Shown here: positions 50,501 through 57,935 of the stretch, piece by piece | Layout of the letters: every line of letters begins with the position of its first letter | How positions within the stretch are numbered: position 1 is the first letter of the stretch | Assembly: GCF_019880555.1 (NCBI RefSeq) | Contig: NZ_JAINVU010000005.1 | Span: 1 to 64,000 of the forward strand | Direction: 5' to 3' | Length of the DNA: 64,000 nt | Source of the DNA: Hephaestia mangrovi | Lineage (GTDB): Bacteria; Pseudomonadota; Alphaproteobacteria; Sphingomonadales; Sphingomonadaceae | Position numbers and translations under genes: made by a program | The notes under the pieces: model-generated | Told to the model about the DNA's origin: nothing | The model's database searches: none | What the model saw: the letters and a program-made list of their open reading frames with translations, nothing else

Positions 50501-51586
50501 GTCCTCGCTGTATCGCCGCACGATCCGCTTGAGCATCGTGGACTTGCCGAGGCCGGGCCCGGCCACAACGACGCCGCGTTTGATGAAACGGCCCAGCGTT
50601 TCTGGATTAACCGTCTGGCTATCGCGGTCCCGCGACAGCCGCTCCCAGTCGTGATAGGCCTTCAGCTCATTGACCAGGCTGTTGTTCGCGTCCGTCGCCC
50701 GCTCGGTGGGTGTTTTTCGCACTACCGCCGCCAGGGCAAGCCAATCGTGATCGATCTGGAGCGGTTTACGGCACCCAATAATCGAAAAAGTCGCCTGGGC
50801 CTCAAAATTCCACCGAGTCAGACGCTCGAGCAGGACGACGGGGCCCGCACGAGTGTCGGCGGTGAGCGCAATCTTGCGCGCGCGAAGGCATTGCAGGAGA
50901 CTGGTTAAGTCGCGACGACCGCGCCGCTCGATCAGCGCGTCGGCATCCGTCTCAAGCGCCAGCCAGGCGGTGTCGATCTGATCGCGCCGCTCGCAGAGTT
51001 GGCCCAGTTCAGCCTTGGCCGCGTCGATCGATGCAGCATCGGCGCCGGTCAGCGCCGAGACCGTGACCAAGCGGAGCCTGCTGCAAATGTCCCGAGGCTC
51101 GAAACCGGCTGTTTCGAGTTTGGCCACGAGTTCCCGACCGATGGCACTCGTTCCTTCGACGAGGCCATCGCCGAGGCGGCGAATGTCGCGAGCGAGTTCG
51201 CGGCGAAGCTTCTGGCTGCTGTTGGGGCAGACCGCCAGGACACCGAACGCGATTTCGCCACTGAAGAGTCCCTGTGCCAGGCTCGTCACGGCCTGCCACA
51301 GATCCGGGCCCTTCTTGAGGCCACGCTTGACCTGGATCTCGACGACTTCGCCGCCCGCAAGATCCACGCGAATGTCGTCGCCGGGACCGCCGGTTTCCGC
51401 CGCGACGGCAACAGGGACATCGTGAGTCAGTCCGTCGAGCCAGCCCAGGGCGGAACCGCGCGCCGTGCGGACGGAACAGATCGCTGTGACCGCTGCTTGG
51501 AAGTTCATGCCGCCGCCCGTCGCCGAGCCACCTGCGCGACTGCGGGTGTTGGTTCGTTCCATGGGTACTGAAGGGTGGGCTTTCAT
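47594..51586 (-). CDS. Nuclease-NACHT STAND ATPase (bacterial NLR-like defence protein)
   Basis: A 1330-residue three-part protein. An N-terminal domain (about 25-190) has the pattern NFQAAVTAI, GDDIRVD (residues 69-75) and EIQVKRG (83-89), which fits a PD-(D/E)xK nuclease of Cap4/DUF4297 or Mrr type with D and Q-x-K. A NACHT ATPase follows (about 330-620): Walker A GPGLGKST (343-350), Walker B LLLGDGLDEC (412-421) and RILVTTRPVGY (443-453). The rest (about 620-1330) is helical, HEAT-like repeat sequence, probably the sensor. This is the architecture of bacterial NLR-like antiphage proteins: sensor binding drives assembly and turns on DNA cleavage. ATG 51586 is used; 51562 is possible. It is intact amid broken mobile genes. 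Confidence 0.85.
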   Translation of the reverse strand: MKAHPSVPMERTNTRSRAGGSATGGGMNFQAAVTAICSVRTARGSALGWLDGLTHDVPVAVAAETGGPGDDIRVDLAGGEVVEIQVKRGLKKGPDLWQAVTSLAQGLFSGEIAFGVLAVCPNSSQKLRRELARDIRRLGDGLVEGTSAIGRELVAKLETAGFEPRDICSRLRLVTVSALTGADAASIDAAKAELGQLCERRDQIDTAWLALETDADALIERRGRRDLTSLLQCLRARKIALTADTRAGPVVLLERLTRWNFEAQATFSIIGCRKPLQIDHDWLALAAVVRKTPTERATDANNSLVNELKAYHDWERLSRDRDSQTVNPETLGRFIKRGVVVAGPGLGKSTMLKRIVRRYSEDGIPVLRIRLATIAASMRAGLPFEDAVFRHGLDGSGLSADEVKRAGWSNWLLLGDGLDECGDLQHAVAEGVERFAQGYPDSRILVTTRPVGYRAAHFAAWRHYDLAPLEPSEAPRHVAALLAALSDDGAEAKQSKFVADQLKSREIREIVGRTPLLLGMAAAVLANYQNLGATREILFEQIFALIDDIPRRSVSKPAADAVLNRLLDILAWHLTGHPLLPCSEMERLCAADLAAETGDPFLKAIGIVQSALAYWEDAGLIERVGSGKIQVYGFIHKSLGEFAAARHLCELQGPRQDEALQQCMSSSAWNEVLRFAGLRGPAEEVAAQIAGLQKSSPGLADKLAYGARLLAEVPDRISVVTRERLLTNIFDLVGENREPEASRLGMSLIAIAKLFPEDVAPQAAKVRVIPQTWPRLVAWNCLVAAGPRFYDIDDLVAAIEPTISVGSIGMETSLGGGLILHGGEAGDLSVELALAAAPDIAMRCERSDAEAVISTIFNLIARHNFEFARRARELIDLEGWNVSIERDPHPYRGLELGGWEKAQLRGDQFVLDALAGDEVEEADFDDFTHLLNLSAFVQMSNMSEVPASDVWAWTRQFDPAPAKHVIQIFAAISGLDPAGLRSEAARAKFILRESQQKPENERWRYQLLQLLESVDPPMPAWNSARDHEVDLIKIESAVHHSSRWIVWMAANLLEHCLDGPELEACVERLYREGHGIALWAAAGIAGELPPSTRIALTMTQLERPLRRGSQYLFKGLVMWRAPLTQDLMDVLESGLFASEVEVACAAAELAEHLAELCPEAFAAMGATTIIDRSWQHWLRHEEPYPQGGGVIPQSPRAALARALIALGEDGKVISLARGDSRSDVKDVGNARFRKVILATSEAFDGFLTDVESEKLSPHELGEILRQKPELNREQIDHIERLLSSPSDRLRFNAMGILNDRYLAGHAIASHANRLRLDQNRQISERAARIR

Positions 51587-52033
51587 TTTTTCAGCTTGGT
51601 GAGTGATCGAGAGGAACCGCCCATTTGCACGCAAACCCCATCTAACTGATTATAGCAGTGACGTTGTCTATGCGGCGATGGACAAATTCGACACCGGCAT
51701 CGCAACCTCGACAGTTCCCGATCTCGGGGCATCGCGCCGCTTCAGTTTCTACATTTGCAGGATTTGTCCTTTTTCTCCCACAAAACTGAGCTGAGTTTCC
51801 ATCTCCCCCTTACGCGAGCATACGGCAGCGACCAACCAATAATGGCTCGAACCTCATTTTGTGCGAAGAGCTAGCCGACGCGCCAAACCTCGCCGACGAA
51901 GCGGTCGGATCCATTAAAGGTTCGGCTTGATGAACGCCGCCTGTTATTCAGGCAAGGGACCAAACCTTGTCTAATCGGTCAACAAGCATGCGTATAGGTG
52001 AGAGATCTGCGCGGTCTCGGAGGGCGTGAAGCA
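51587..52033. other. Upstream region of the NACHT gene, no gene found
   Basis: About 450 bases, lower in GC than the neighbours, with short frames only. It must hold the promoter of the NACHT gene on its left side. I found no strong hairpin or repeat. Confidence 0.45.
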
Positions 52034-52408
52034 TCAAGCCAGCGCGTGTGACCCCGCAGGTTCGCCCAAACGCTCCCAAGCGCCCATGAGGGCGCCCTTA
52101 TGATCGTTGAGCGCGGCGATCGCGCCGGGCCATTGGCGCTGGTAGCGATTTGACAGCAGGGAAACCGTCGCGGATGCTTGTCCCCAAGCGGCGAACACGC
52201 GCGCGACGAGCGACCCAACGCCATTTTCATTGGTGGCACTGATGGACGGCGGATCGACGACGTAGTCGAGCGCGTCGGCGCCATTCTCTGTCATTGTGAA
52301 GTCGTCGCTGAAATCGAACGTCAGGGCTGGGTCAAGGGCTGGTAAGTCACGGACAGTATCTCCTTCGGTTTCATGGAAGGCATAGTCGCGCGTCGTCGTC
52401 TCCGCCAT
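52034..52408 (-). CDS. Small hypothetical protein in the defence island
   Basis: I do not recognise this 124-residue acidic protein. From ATG 52408 it reads MAETTTRDYAFHETEGDTVR with an acidic, strand-rich N-terminal half (PALTFDFSDDFTMTENGADA) and a helical second half (NGVGSLVARVFAAWGQASAT, RYQRQWPGAIAALNDHKGAL). No membrane segment. It diverges from the next gene by 67 bases. The position beside a NACHT protein and a possible immunity-like size make it a candidate partner, but nothing in the sequence proves a link. Confidence 0.5.
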   Translation of the reverse strand: MAETTTRDYAFHETEGDTVRDLPALDPALTFDFSDDFTMTENGADALDYVVDPPSISATNENGVGSLVARVFAAWGQASATVSLLSNRYQRQWPGAIAALNDHKGALMGAWERLGEPAGSHALA

Positions 52409-52475
52409 GGCCGAAGGGGTGCACCGCAAATAACCACCTTCAATAATCGCGAACTGGCAGGATTGCGGCTATGCC

Positions 52476-53237
52476 ATGGAAATGGGGGCAAGCGACCATT
52501 TCGACGACGCGCAATTGCTTTATGATCGCGCACAGGCACACCGGCGCGAATTCAACGCGCGCAACGGCGTCGGCGCTGGAAGGCTCTGGCATTTACGCCG
52601 ATCGACGTCGGCGAACGGTATGGCGCATGCCGCCGAACTCACCTTGGACCGCACCGTCCTGCGGGAATTGAAGCCGGTAATCGCCGATATCGCCAACAAT
52701 CTCGTCCATGCGCTGGATCATGTCGCAGCCGCAGCCCGCGTCCAAGCTAACACCGGCAAGGCTGGCAGGCTCTATTTCCCGATCACCGACGATGACGACG
52801 CTTTTGGCAAGCGGATCGCGGAGGCTCGCCTCTATATCGGCGACGATTGGGCCGAACTGTTCACCGCCGCCCGCGAGCAGCACCGCACCTATCTCGCCTA
52901 TCTGAAGACGGTGAAGACGCTCTCCAATGAGGCCAAGCATTGGGAGCTGAGGCCGGGCACGGCGGGCGCGCACGCCGTCCAGTGGTTTGCGCCGGGCCAC
53001 CATATCGAGCAAGTGCCTGCGGGCCACTTCGCTGCAAATGACAGCTATCGCTTCTGGGAAGCGGCCGCGCCCTTTCCCAATGTCGGCATCCAGATCGTCG
53101 CCAGCTTCAAGATCAGGGGCGAAGGCGTCGATGAGGTCGATCTCGATTCCGTGCTGCAAACCAGCTCGATCTTCGTTGCCGGCCTGATTGCCAAGAGCCG
53201 GGAGCATCTCGCCGCCGTAGCACCGGCACAGGCCTGA
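52476..53237 (+). CDS. Uncharacterised protein with ALDH and FPI motifs
   Basis: A 253-residue helical protein. It resembles a widespread uncharacterised bacterial group that I know by its spaced motifs: an N-terminal DDAQLLYDRAQAHRREF helix, IADIANNLVHALDHVAAA (the usual D-x-x-x-N-L-x-x-A-L-D-H), LYFPITDDDDAF (FPI) and VKTLSNEAKHWEL (L-x-N-x-x-K-H). The arrangement of NL-RxALDH and N-x-x-KH resembles a HEPN-like helical fold, but no RNase motif is evident. Start choice is between ATG 52476 and another in-frame ATG at 52482. No function is known to me. Confidence 0.65.
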   Translation: MEMGASDHFDDAQLLYDRAQAHRREFNARNGVGAGRLWHLRRSTSANGMAHAAELTLDRTVLRELKPVIADIANNLVHALDHVAAAARVQANTGKAGRLYFPITDDDDAFGKRIAEARLYIGDDWAELFTAAREQHRTYLAYLKTVKTLSNEAKHWELRPGTAGAHAVQWFAPGHHIEQVPAGHFAANDSYRFWEAAAPFPNVGIQIVASFKIRGEGVDEVDLDSVLQTSSIFVAGLIAKSREHLAAVAPAQA

Positions 53238-53257
53238 ACGGCGAAGGTCGCCATGCT

Positions 53258-53853
53258 ATGCCTTCTGCCAAGCGCGCTGCCAAGCGCGCGCGAATCATTC
53301 GGTGCCGCACGGGGATTGTCGGATGGCTCTGTCGTATTTTTCGCTTCAACCGCAGGCAGCGCGCGAACAGCGCGCTGGAGAATATCCTTGACCGCTGCGG
53401 GCTCGACGAGGTCGATCTGTTCATGCGGCCGAACGCCTTCCGGCGCATCGCAAGCTAGGTGCGCGATCTGCTCGCGTCGCGTGATGTCCCGGAAGGGATG
53501 GCGCGCAAGGTGCCGGAGCTGAACCGGCGTCCACTCGACGAGAAGATCCTGGCGCTCGTGGCCGCGCGCGGCATCGTTACGAACGATTTCCCGGAAGGTT
53601 GCTGAGAGCGGTCATCGGCCAGCGCAACACCATCGTCCATACCCGGGTATCGCGGGACCTCGACGACCAGGAGCCCGACACGCTCGATCATACGATCTGG
53701 GCGCGCGAAATCGTTACCCGGATCATCCTCGAACGGCTTGGGTTCGACGGCGCATATCGGAGCTGGCTACACCATGACGAGCAGCTCCATTTCCCGGAGT
53801 GCATCACGATGCAGGATTGGGTGGCCCGCCGGGAGGCTGACGGCCGCCCTCCT
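53258..53853 (+). pseudogene. Broken HEPN-domain gene
   Basis: Three pieces in two frames form one degraded protein. The first (53258-53458) reads ENILDRCGLDEVDLFMRPNA and ends at an in-frame TAG; after it, VRDLLASRDVPEGMARK and LNRRPLDEKILALVAARGIV continue to a stop at about 53605. The next frame carries AVIGQRNTIVHTRVSRDLDD and WAREIVTRIILERLGFDGAY. R-N-T-I-V-H (about 53623-53640) is an R-x4-H HEPN RNase signature. A nonsense codon and a frameshift mean no full product. It shares the island with a second HEPN fusion gene. The family (ApeA-like) is a guess. Confidence 0.45.
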
Positions 53854-54253
53854 TTAACCGCGAGCCGGGTGAGACCACCACTGGGACGAAGGACGCGACC
53901 GCTCGCGCTGGAGCCGCCTGAACGAACGGCCGTTCCACTAGTTTTGCCACCAAGAGCAGACTTTCGGGACCGTCCCAAGATCAGACGCGACTGGTGGTCG
54001 AGAGTGCTCAAACTGATACGTCCATCGCCGTCCAGCCTTTTCCACGAATTAAAAGCGTGCTAGTGCTGCCTATGGCGACTTCGTAAGTCTATGATTTGAC
54101 TGCGAAATCAATCGCTTAGGTCGCCCGGCCGAAAGCTCTTCTGGGCACCATTTACTCTCCCCAAAACATCCCAAGGTCATCGACAAATGGCGGAAATCTG
54201 CCATTTTCCCCTTGGTTTTGTTCGAAGGCATCCCGCCGGATTTCATGAGATCC

Positions 54254-54319
54254 GGGCCACCGTCGGGCCACCAAATGGGTCACGGTGGCCCGATCGGAAG
54301 TGGTGGCCCGCGGGCCACC
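54254..54319. repeat. Cluster of GGGCCACC repeats with an 18-bp palindrome before the integrase
   Basis: GGGCCACCGT at 54254-54263, GGGCCACC at 54265-54272, ACGGTGGCCC at 54282-54291 and the perfect palindrome GGTGGCCCGCGGGCCACC at 54302-54319 occupy 66 bases just upstream of the P4-type integrase. Repeated inverted and direct copies of one motif beside an integrase suggest arm-type binding sites or the operator of the int/alpA region. Confidence 0.7.
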
Positions 54320-54371
54320 GTCTAGGGGTCGGACGGGCGTCGATTGATCGCAAAGCCAAGGCGATTCGAGG

Positions 54372-55600
54372 ATGGTTGTCATGGCCCTGAAAGATGTGGA
54401 GATCCGTGCCCTCAGGCCGAGAGAGCGGATTTACAAACTCACCGATGAACGCGGTCTCTACATTGAGGTGAGGCCCAACGGATCAAAGCTCTGGCGCTTC
54501 AAATATAGCTACTTGGGCAAGGACAAGCGAATAGCCTTTGGAAGCTACCCGGAGGTCAGTCTGGCCGAAGCGCGTCGGAAACGTGACGAAGCTCGCCAAC
54601 AGCTCCGTGACGGGATCGATCCCGTCAAGGAGCGCCGGCAGGAGAAATTGCTCGCCCGCTACGCGGCAGCGAACACGTTCGGCGATGTCGCCAAGGAATA
54701 CATCGATAATATGGTGGCAGAGGGGCGCGCCGATACAACAACGACCAAGGCGAACTGGCTGCTGGAGCAGCTGGCGCCGCTCGCGGCTGAACCAGTGTCC
54801 GAATTGAAACCCGTCGAAGTGCTGGCGGCGCTCAAGCGTATTGAGGCGAGGGGCAAACACGAAACTGCTCGCCGCTGCCGTTCATTCGCGAGTCGTGTCT
54901 TTCGCTATGCCGTAGCGACTGGCCGCGGCGAAGCCGATCCAACAGCGGTCCTGCGCGGAGCGCTAATTACACCAAAGGTGAAGCACCACAGCGCGATCCT
55001 CGATCCGGAGCTGCTCGGCGAGCTATTGCGTGCGATCGATGGCTACTCGGGTAATACGATCACTCGCATCGCGATGCAGATAACACCACACGTCATGGCC
55101 CGACCCGGCGAATTGCGACAGGCGGAATGGCCGGAGTTCGATCTTGAGAAGGCTGTCTGGAAGATTCCTGCCGACCGCATGAAGATGCGTCGCCAGCATG
55201 CAGTGCCCCTTTCACGACAGGTTCTGGCTTCCTTATCGAGTTGAAGCCGCTGACCGGTCCGAGCGGCTTTGTGTTCCCTGCATTCCACACATCGCGGCGG
55301 CCACTCAGTGAGAATACCGTCAACCAAGCATTTCGGCGGATGGGATACGCCGTTGGCGAAGTAACCGCCCATGGTCTGCGCACAACCGCCTCCACTTTGC
55401 TCAATGAAAGCGGCAGGTGGAGTCCCGACGCGATCGAGCGGTCACTCGCCCATGCCGATACCGATTCAGTCCGCGGGACTTATAACCGCGGTTTCTATTG
55501 GGAAGAGCCGGTCGCGATGCACCAATGGTGGAGCGATCACCTGGATGAGTTGCGGGCGTCAAAGCCCGTTGGAGGCCGAAGCGAAGTGGCGGCTGCCTAA
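54372..55600 (+). pseudogene. P4-type tyrosine integrase split by a frameshift
   Basis: This is a site-specific integrase of the P4/DUF4102 type. The first part (54372-55244) starts MVVMALKDVEIRALRPRERI, with the DUF4102 arm-binding domain (GLYIEVRPNGSKLWRFKYSY) and the catalytic Arg region VMARPGELRQAEWPEFDLE. At about 55232-55240 a single-base loss shifts the frame (expected IELKPLTG), and the second part (55241-55600) carries AHGLRTTAS, HAD and the Tyr in GTYNRGFYWEE. All catalytic residues survive across the two parts. The integrase is therefore probably inactive unless frameshifting occurs. AlpA follows on the other strand. Confidence 0.85.
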
Positions 55601-55626
55601 TGGTGCAGCGACGGAGCAATCGATCG

Positions 55627-55848
55627 CTAGAGGCGACCGCGGTCAGCATCATCCGTCGTCGAATAAAACATCGGATTGCTCAGCCAGGCGGAAATGGCAG
55701 ACTCGCGCCACCCGACGCAGCGATGTGCAATTTGAACCTGCTTCGGAAACGTGCCCGCGTCGATCTTACGGTAGAGGGTAGAGCGGCTCAGGCCGGTGCG
55801 GTCGAGCACGGCGGCAAGGCGTAGTACGCGGTCTGGAGCGTCGGTCAT
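55627..55848 (-). CDS. alpA: AlpA-family DNA-binding protein
   Basis: This is a 73-residue MerR-like winged helix-turn-helix protein of the AlpA (CP4-57 regulatory) family: VLRLAAVLDRTGLSRSTLYR, IDAGTFPKQVQI and GWRESAISAWLSN. AlpA proteins act as excisionases or regulators of P4-type integrases. ATG 55848 is used, since the upstream frame to 55896 is not family-like. It is convergent with the integrase and should have worked with it to control excision of the island. The integrase break leaves it without its partner. Confidence 0.85.
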   Translation of the reverse strand: MTDAPDRVLRLAAVLDRTGLSRSTLYRKIDAGTFPKQVQIAHRCVGWRESAISAWLSNPMFYSTTDDADRGRL

Positions 55849-56041
55849 CACATGCCTCGTTGCAGCGCAGTGTTGCGCGAAGGCCAGGATCAGCACGGAG
55901 CACGAGGACGCAATGCCGTTTTCGCCACCAGTGCACCCTGGCGCGCAAATACAGGCGCTGGCGTAGGTGGCCTTCGAGAAGACCGCGCGTGATCGCGTTG
56001 CGCGGAGTGCAATCGCTTGATCATGTTGTTAGGAATACTCG

Positions 56042-56702
56042 ATGCGCACCGACCTCGATCATCTGCCGCCGGCGAAGCAGCGCGAGCTCGAACGCGTGGT
56101 GCAGATCATCTTCGAGGAAGGAGTTCGACGACGCGCTGGCGCTTGCTCGACACCAGTGGAAGAAGCGCGGCCGGATCGACAAGATCATCCTGTACGGCAG
56201 CTACGCACGCGGCGGCTGGGTCGATGAGCCGCACACCGCTAAGGGCTATCAGTCAGACTTCGACATCCTGATCATCGTCAACGACAAGCGGCTGACCGAC
56301 CGCGTCGATTACTGGCTCAAGCTCGAGGAACGCCTCAACCGCGAGCTGGCGATCACGAAAACGCTGAGGACGCCGGTTAACTTCATCGTCCATACGCTGC
56401 AGGAAGTGAACGACGGCCTCGCGCATGGCCGCTATTTCTTCATGGACATCCGCGACGACGGCATCGCGCTCTACCAAGCCGAGGATACCGAGCTTCACGA
56501 GCCCAAGCCGAAGACGCCCGAGCAGGCGTTGAAGATGGCGCAGGAGTATTTCGAGGAGTGGATGCCCGCCGCTAACGGAATGCTCGAGACCGCAATCTTA
56601 AGTCGTGATCAGGGACGGCTAAAGGATGCCGCGTTCTTGATGCACCAAGCCACCGAGCGCCTCTATCACTGCGTGCTGCTGGTGAAGACCTTCTACACGC
56701 CG
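56042..56702 (+). pseudogene. Nucleotidyltransferase-HEPN fusion gene, frameshifted and truncated
   Basis: This is a fused minimal nucleotidyltransferase plus HEPN protein, a type used in toxin-antitoxin and defence roles. It begins MRTDLDHLPPAKQRELERVV (ATG 56042, AGGA just upstream). A tandem AGGA duplication at about 56121-56128 shifts the frame; past it come the NTase motif LYGSYARGGWVD (GSxARG) with SDFDILIIV, then the HEPN part ERLYHCVLLVKTFYTP. After FYTP the sequence changes at 56703 to a palindrome-rich segment, so the HEPN end is lost. Two separate lesions show that it is dead. The lost end fits insertion of a mobile element. Confidence 0.8.
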
Positions 56703-56809
56703 TTATGCCGCGCGCGGCATAAAGGCGTTTATGCCGAGCGTCCGACTATCCCGCGTGGCCGTGGAAGGGTCAGGGCATCTGCGGGTTTTGGGGTAATCGG
56801 CTCGGCATA
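56703..56809. repeat. Palindromes resembling a recombinase-in-trio (RIT) element end
   Basis: The perfect 20-base palindrome with arms TTATGCCGCG and CGCGGCATAA occupies 56703-56722. Seven bases on, TTATGCCGAGC (56729-56739) is matched by GCTCGGCATA in inverted orientation at 56800-56809. The repeated TATGCCG core, in palindromes next to the start of a tyrosine recombinase gene and at the point where the HEPN gene breaks, agrees with the inverted-repeat ends I remember for RIT elements. The assignment is from memory. Confidence 0.6.
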
Positions 56810-56852
56810 GTTTCCTGCTCCCCACGCACATCACGTGCGCGGAGGAGCGATC

Positions 56853-56957
56853 ATGATCACCGACGTTTATGTGAGCAGAAGCCGGGTAATGCGGAGCCTG
56901 CGGGCAGGCCCGCTTGGCGAGCACATCCATCTCTACGTCGCCCAGCTTCAGCAAGGC
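56853..56957 (+). pseudogene. Tyrosine recombinase N-terminal stub (RIT-like)
   Basis: After a GGAGGAGCG ribosome site, ATG 56853 opens MITDVYVSRSRVMRSLRAGP and LGEHIHLYVAQLQQ, which is the N-terminal core-binding start of an integrase (S-G/A-GPLGxHIxLYVAxL). After about 35 codons the frame runs into unrelated sequence (relaxase tail in another frame). The stub agrees with the first recombinase of a RIT-type element. The deletion that removed its remainder also removed the front of the relaxase gene. Confidence 0.6.
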
Positions 56958-56959
56958 GG

Positions 56960-57694
56960 GGGATCACCGTGCGTGAGCGGATCGCAGCGATCGTCCGCAA
57001 GGTGCCGGAACAGGTGCGGGGGATGTTCGACGGGTTGCGCCTGCAAACCGGTGCGCTACCCGAAATCCCGGCACCACCCCAGATGCAGCGGCAGGGGCAG
57101 CTCGACCTCGGTCTGCCGGTGGCGACGCCCAATCCCGAAGCGGTCGCTCGTCACGCGCGCACCGAGGCGCTCAAGCGCCATGCCCGCGCGGTGGACGCGG
57201 TGTTCACGGCGCAGGATCAGGGTCAACAAGCGACACCCGAGCAGCACCGCGAGCTGGCCGATGCGCGCAAGGCGTTCGAGGCGGTGCGCCCGCATGGCTG
57301 GCGCGATGCCGAAGCCGCCTATGCCAACGATCCCAGCCTCGCCGCTGACGCCGCGCGCGGGCGCGTCAACCGCGCGATCCGCGCGCTCCAGACGGAGACC
57401 GAAGTGCGCACCAACCCGCGTTCGCGCGCGGACCGGTTCGTCCAGCGCTGGCAGGAGCTCGATACGATGAGCACTGTCCAATACCAGGCCGGCGACATGT
57501 CCGGCCACAAGGCGACGCGTGCGGCAATGGGCGATATGGCGAAAAGCCTCATGCGCGATCCCCAGCTTGAATCGCTGCTCGCCAACCGCAAGCACGAGTT
57601 GGGCATCATGATGAACAGCGGTCGCTCGCTCGGTGCCGAGCTCGCGTTCAATCACGGCATCGATATCGGTCGTGGGCGCGGGTTGGGCCTGTAG
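56960..57694 (+). pseudogene. traA: TraA-type conjugative relaxase, C-terminal fragment
   Basis: About 242 residues (ITVRERIAAIVRKVPEQVRG...) match the C-terminal tail of Ti-type TraA relaxases: LDLGLPVATPNPEAVARHAR, VRPHGWRDAEAAYANDPSLA, RNNPR-like TNPRSRADRFVQRWQEL, AMGDMAKSLMRDPQLESLLA and the end GRGRGLGL. The relaxase and helicase domains are missing, so it is not functional. The fusion point with the recombinase stub is at 56955-56962. It shows that conjugative plasmid or ICE DNA once lay here; DUF736 downstream is a usual companion. Confidence 0.75.
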
Positions 57695-57841
57695 GCAAAG
57701 GCAGTAAGGCAACAGCCAAGAAGAGCATCGTCATCAGCGGGTCTGTTCGAGGCGGTTCAGGCGGTGGCACTGGAACCTACCAGAGGTCGCACGACGACCA
57801 CCCCTCCTTGTCGCCGGTCTGCGTGGTCGGTCAGCCTTGTG

Positions 57842-57892
57842 CCGTCAACCCCGTGCGGGGTTCGTGACGGCGGCAACCGCCCCCTTCGGTTG
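57842..57892 (+). promoter_or_regulatory. Two consecutive hairpins in the DUF736 leader
   Basis: CCGTCA (57842-57847) and TGACGG (57865-57870) enclose the inner stem ACCCC-GTGC-GGGGT. CAACCG (57874-57879) and CGGTTG (57887-57892) form a second hairpin directly after. Both lie 44 or more bases before the DUF736 start, with an AGGAG in between. They could fold in the leader RNA and influence expression. No known riboswitch class was recognised. Confidence 0.45.
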
Positions 57893-57935
57893 GCGCCATC
57901 GGGATGGTCCCCGAGCAACCGACAGGAGATACCTC

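Noticed and set aside
52476-53237. Reading the 253-residue protein as a HEPN toxin
   Set aside because: The helical pattern fits but no R-x4-6-H motif is visible, so it is left as uncharacterised.
54120-54180. Possible tRNA-derived attachment site before the P4-type integrase
   Set aside because: GGGCACCATTTACTC looks a little like a tRNA 3' end, but no cloverleaf could be folded and no second copy was found at the island's right side.
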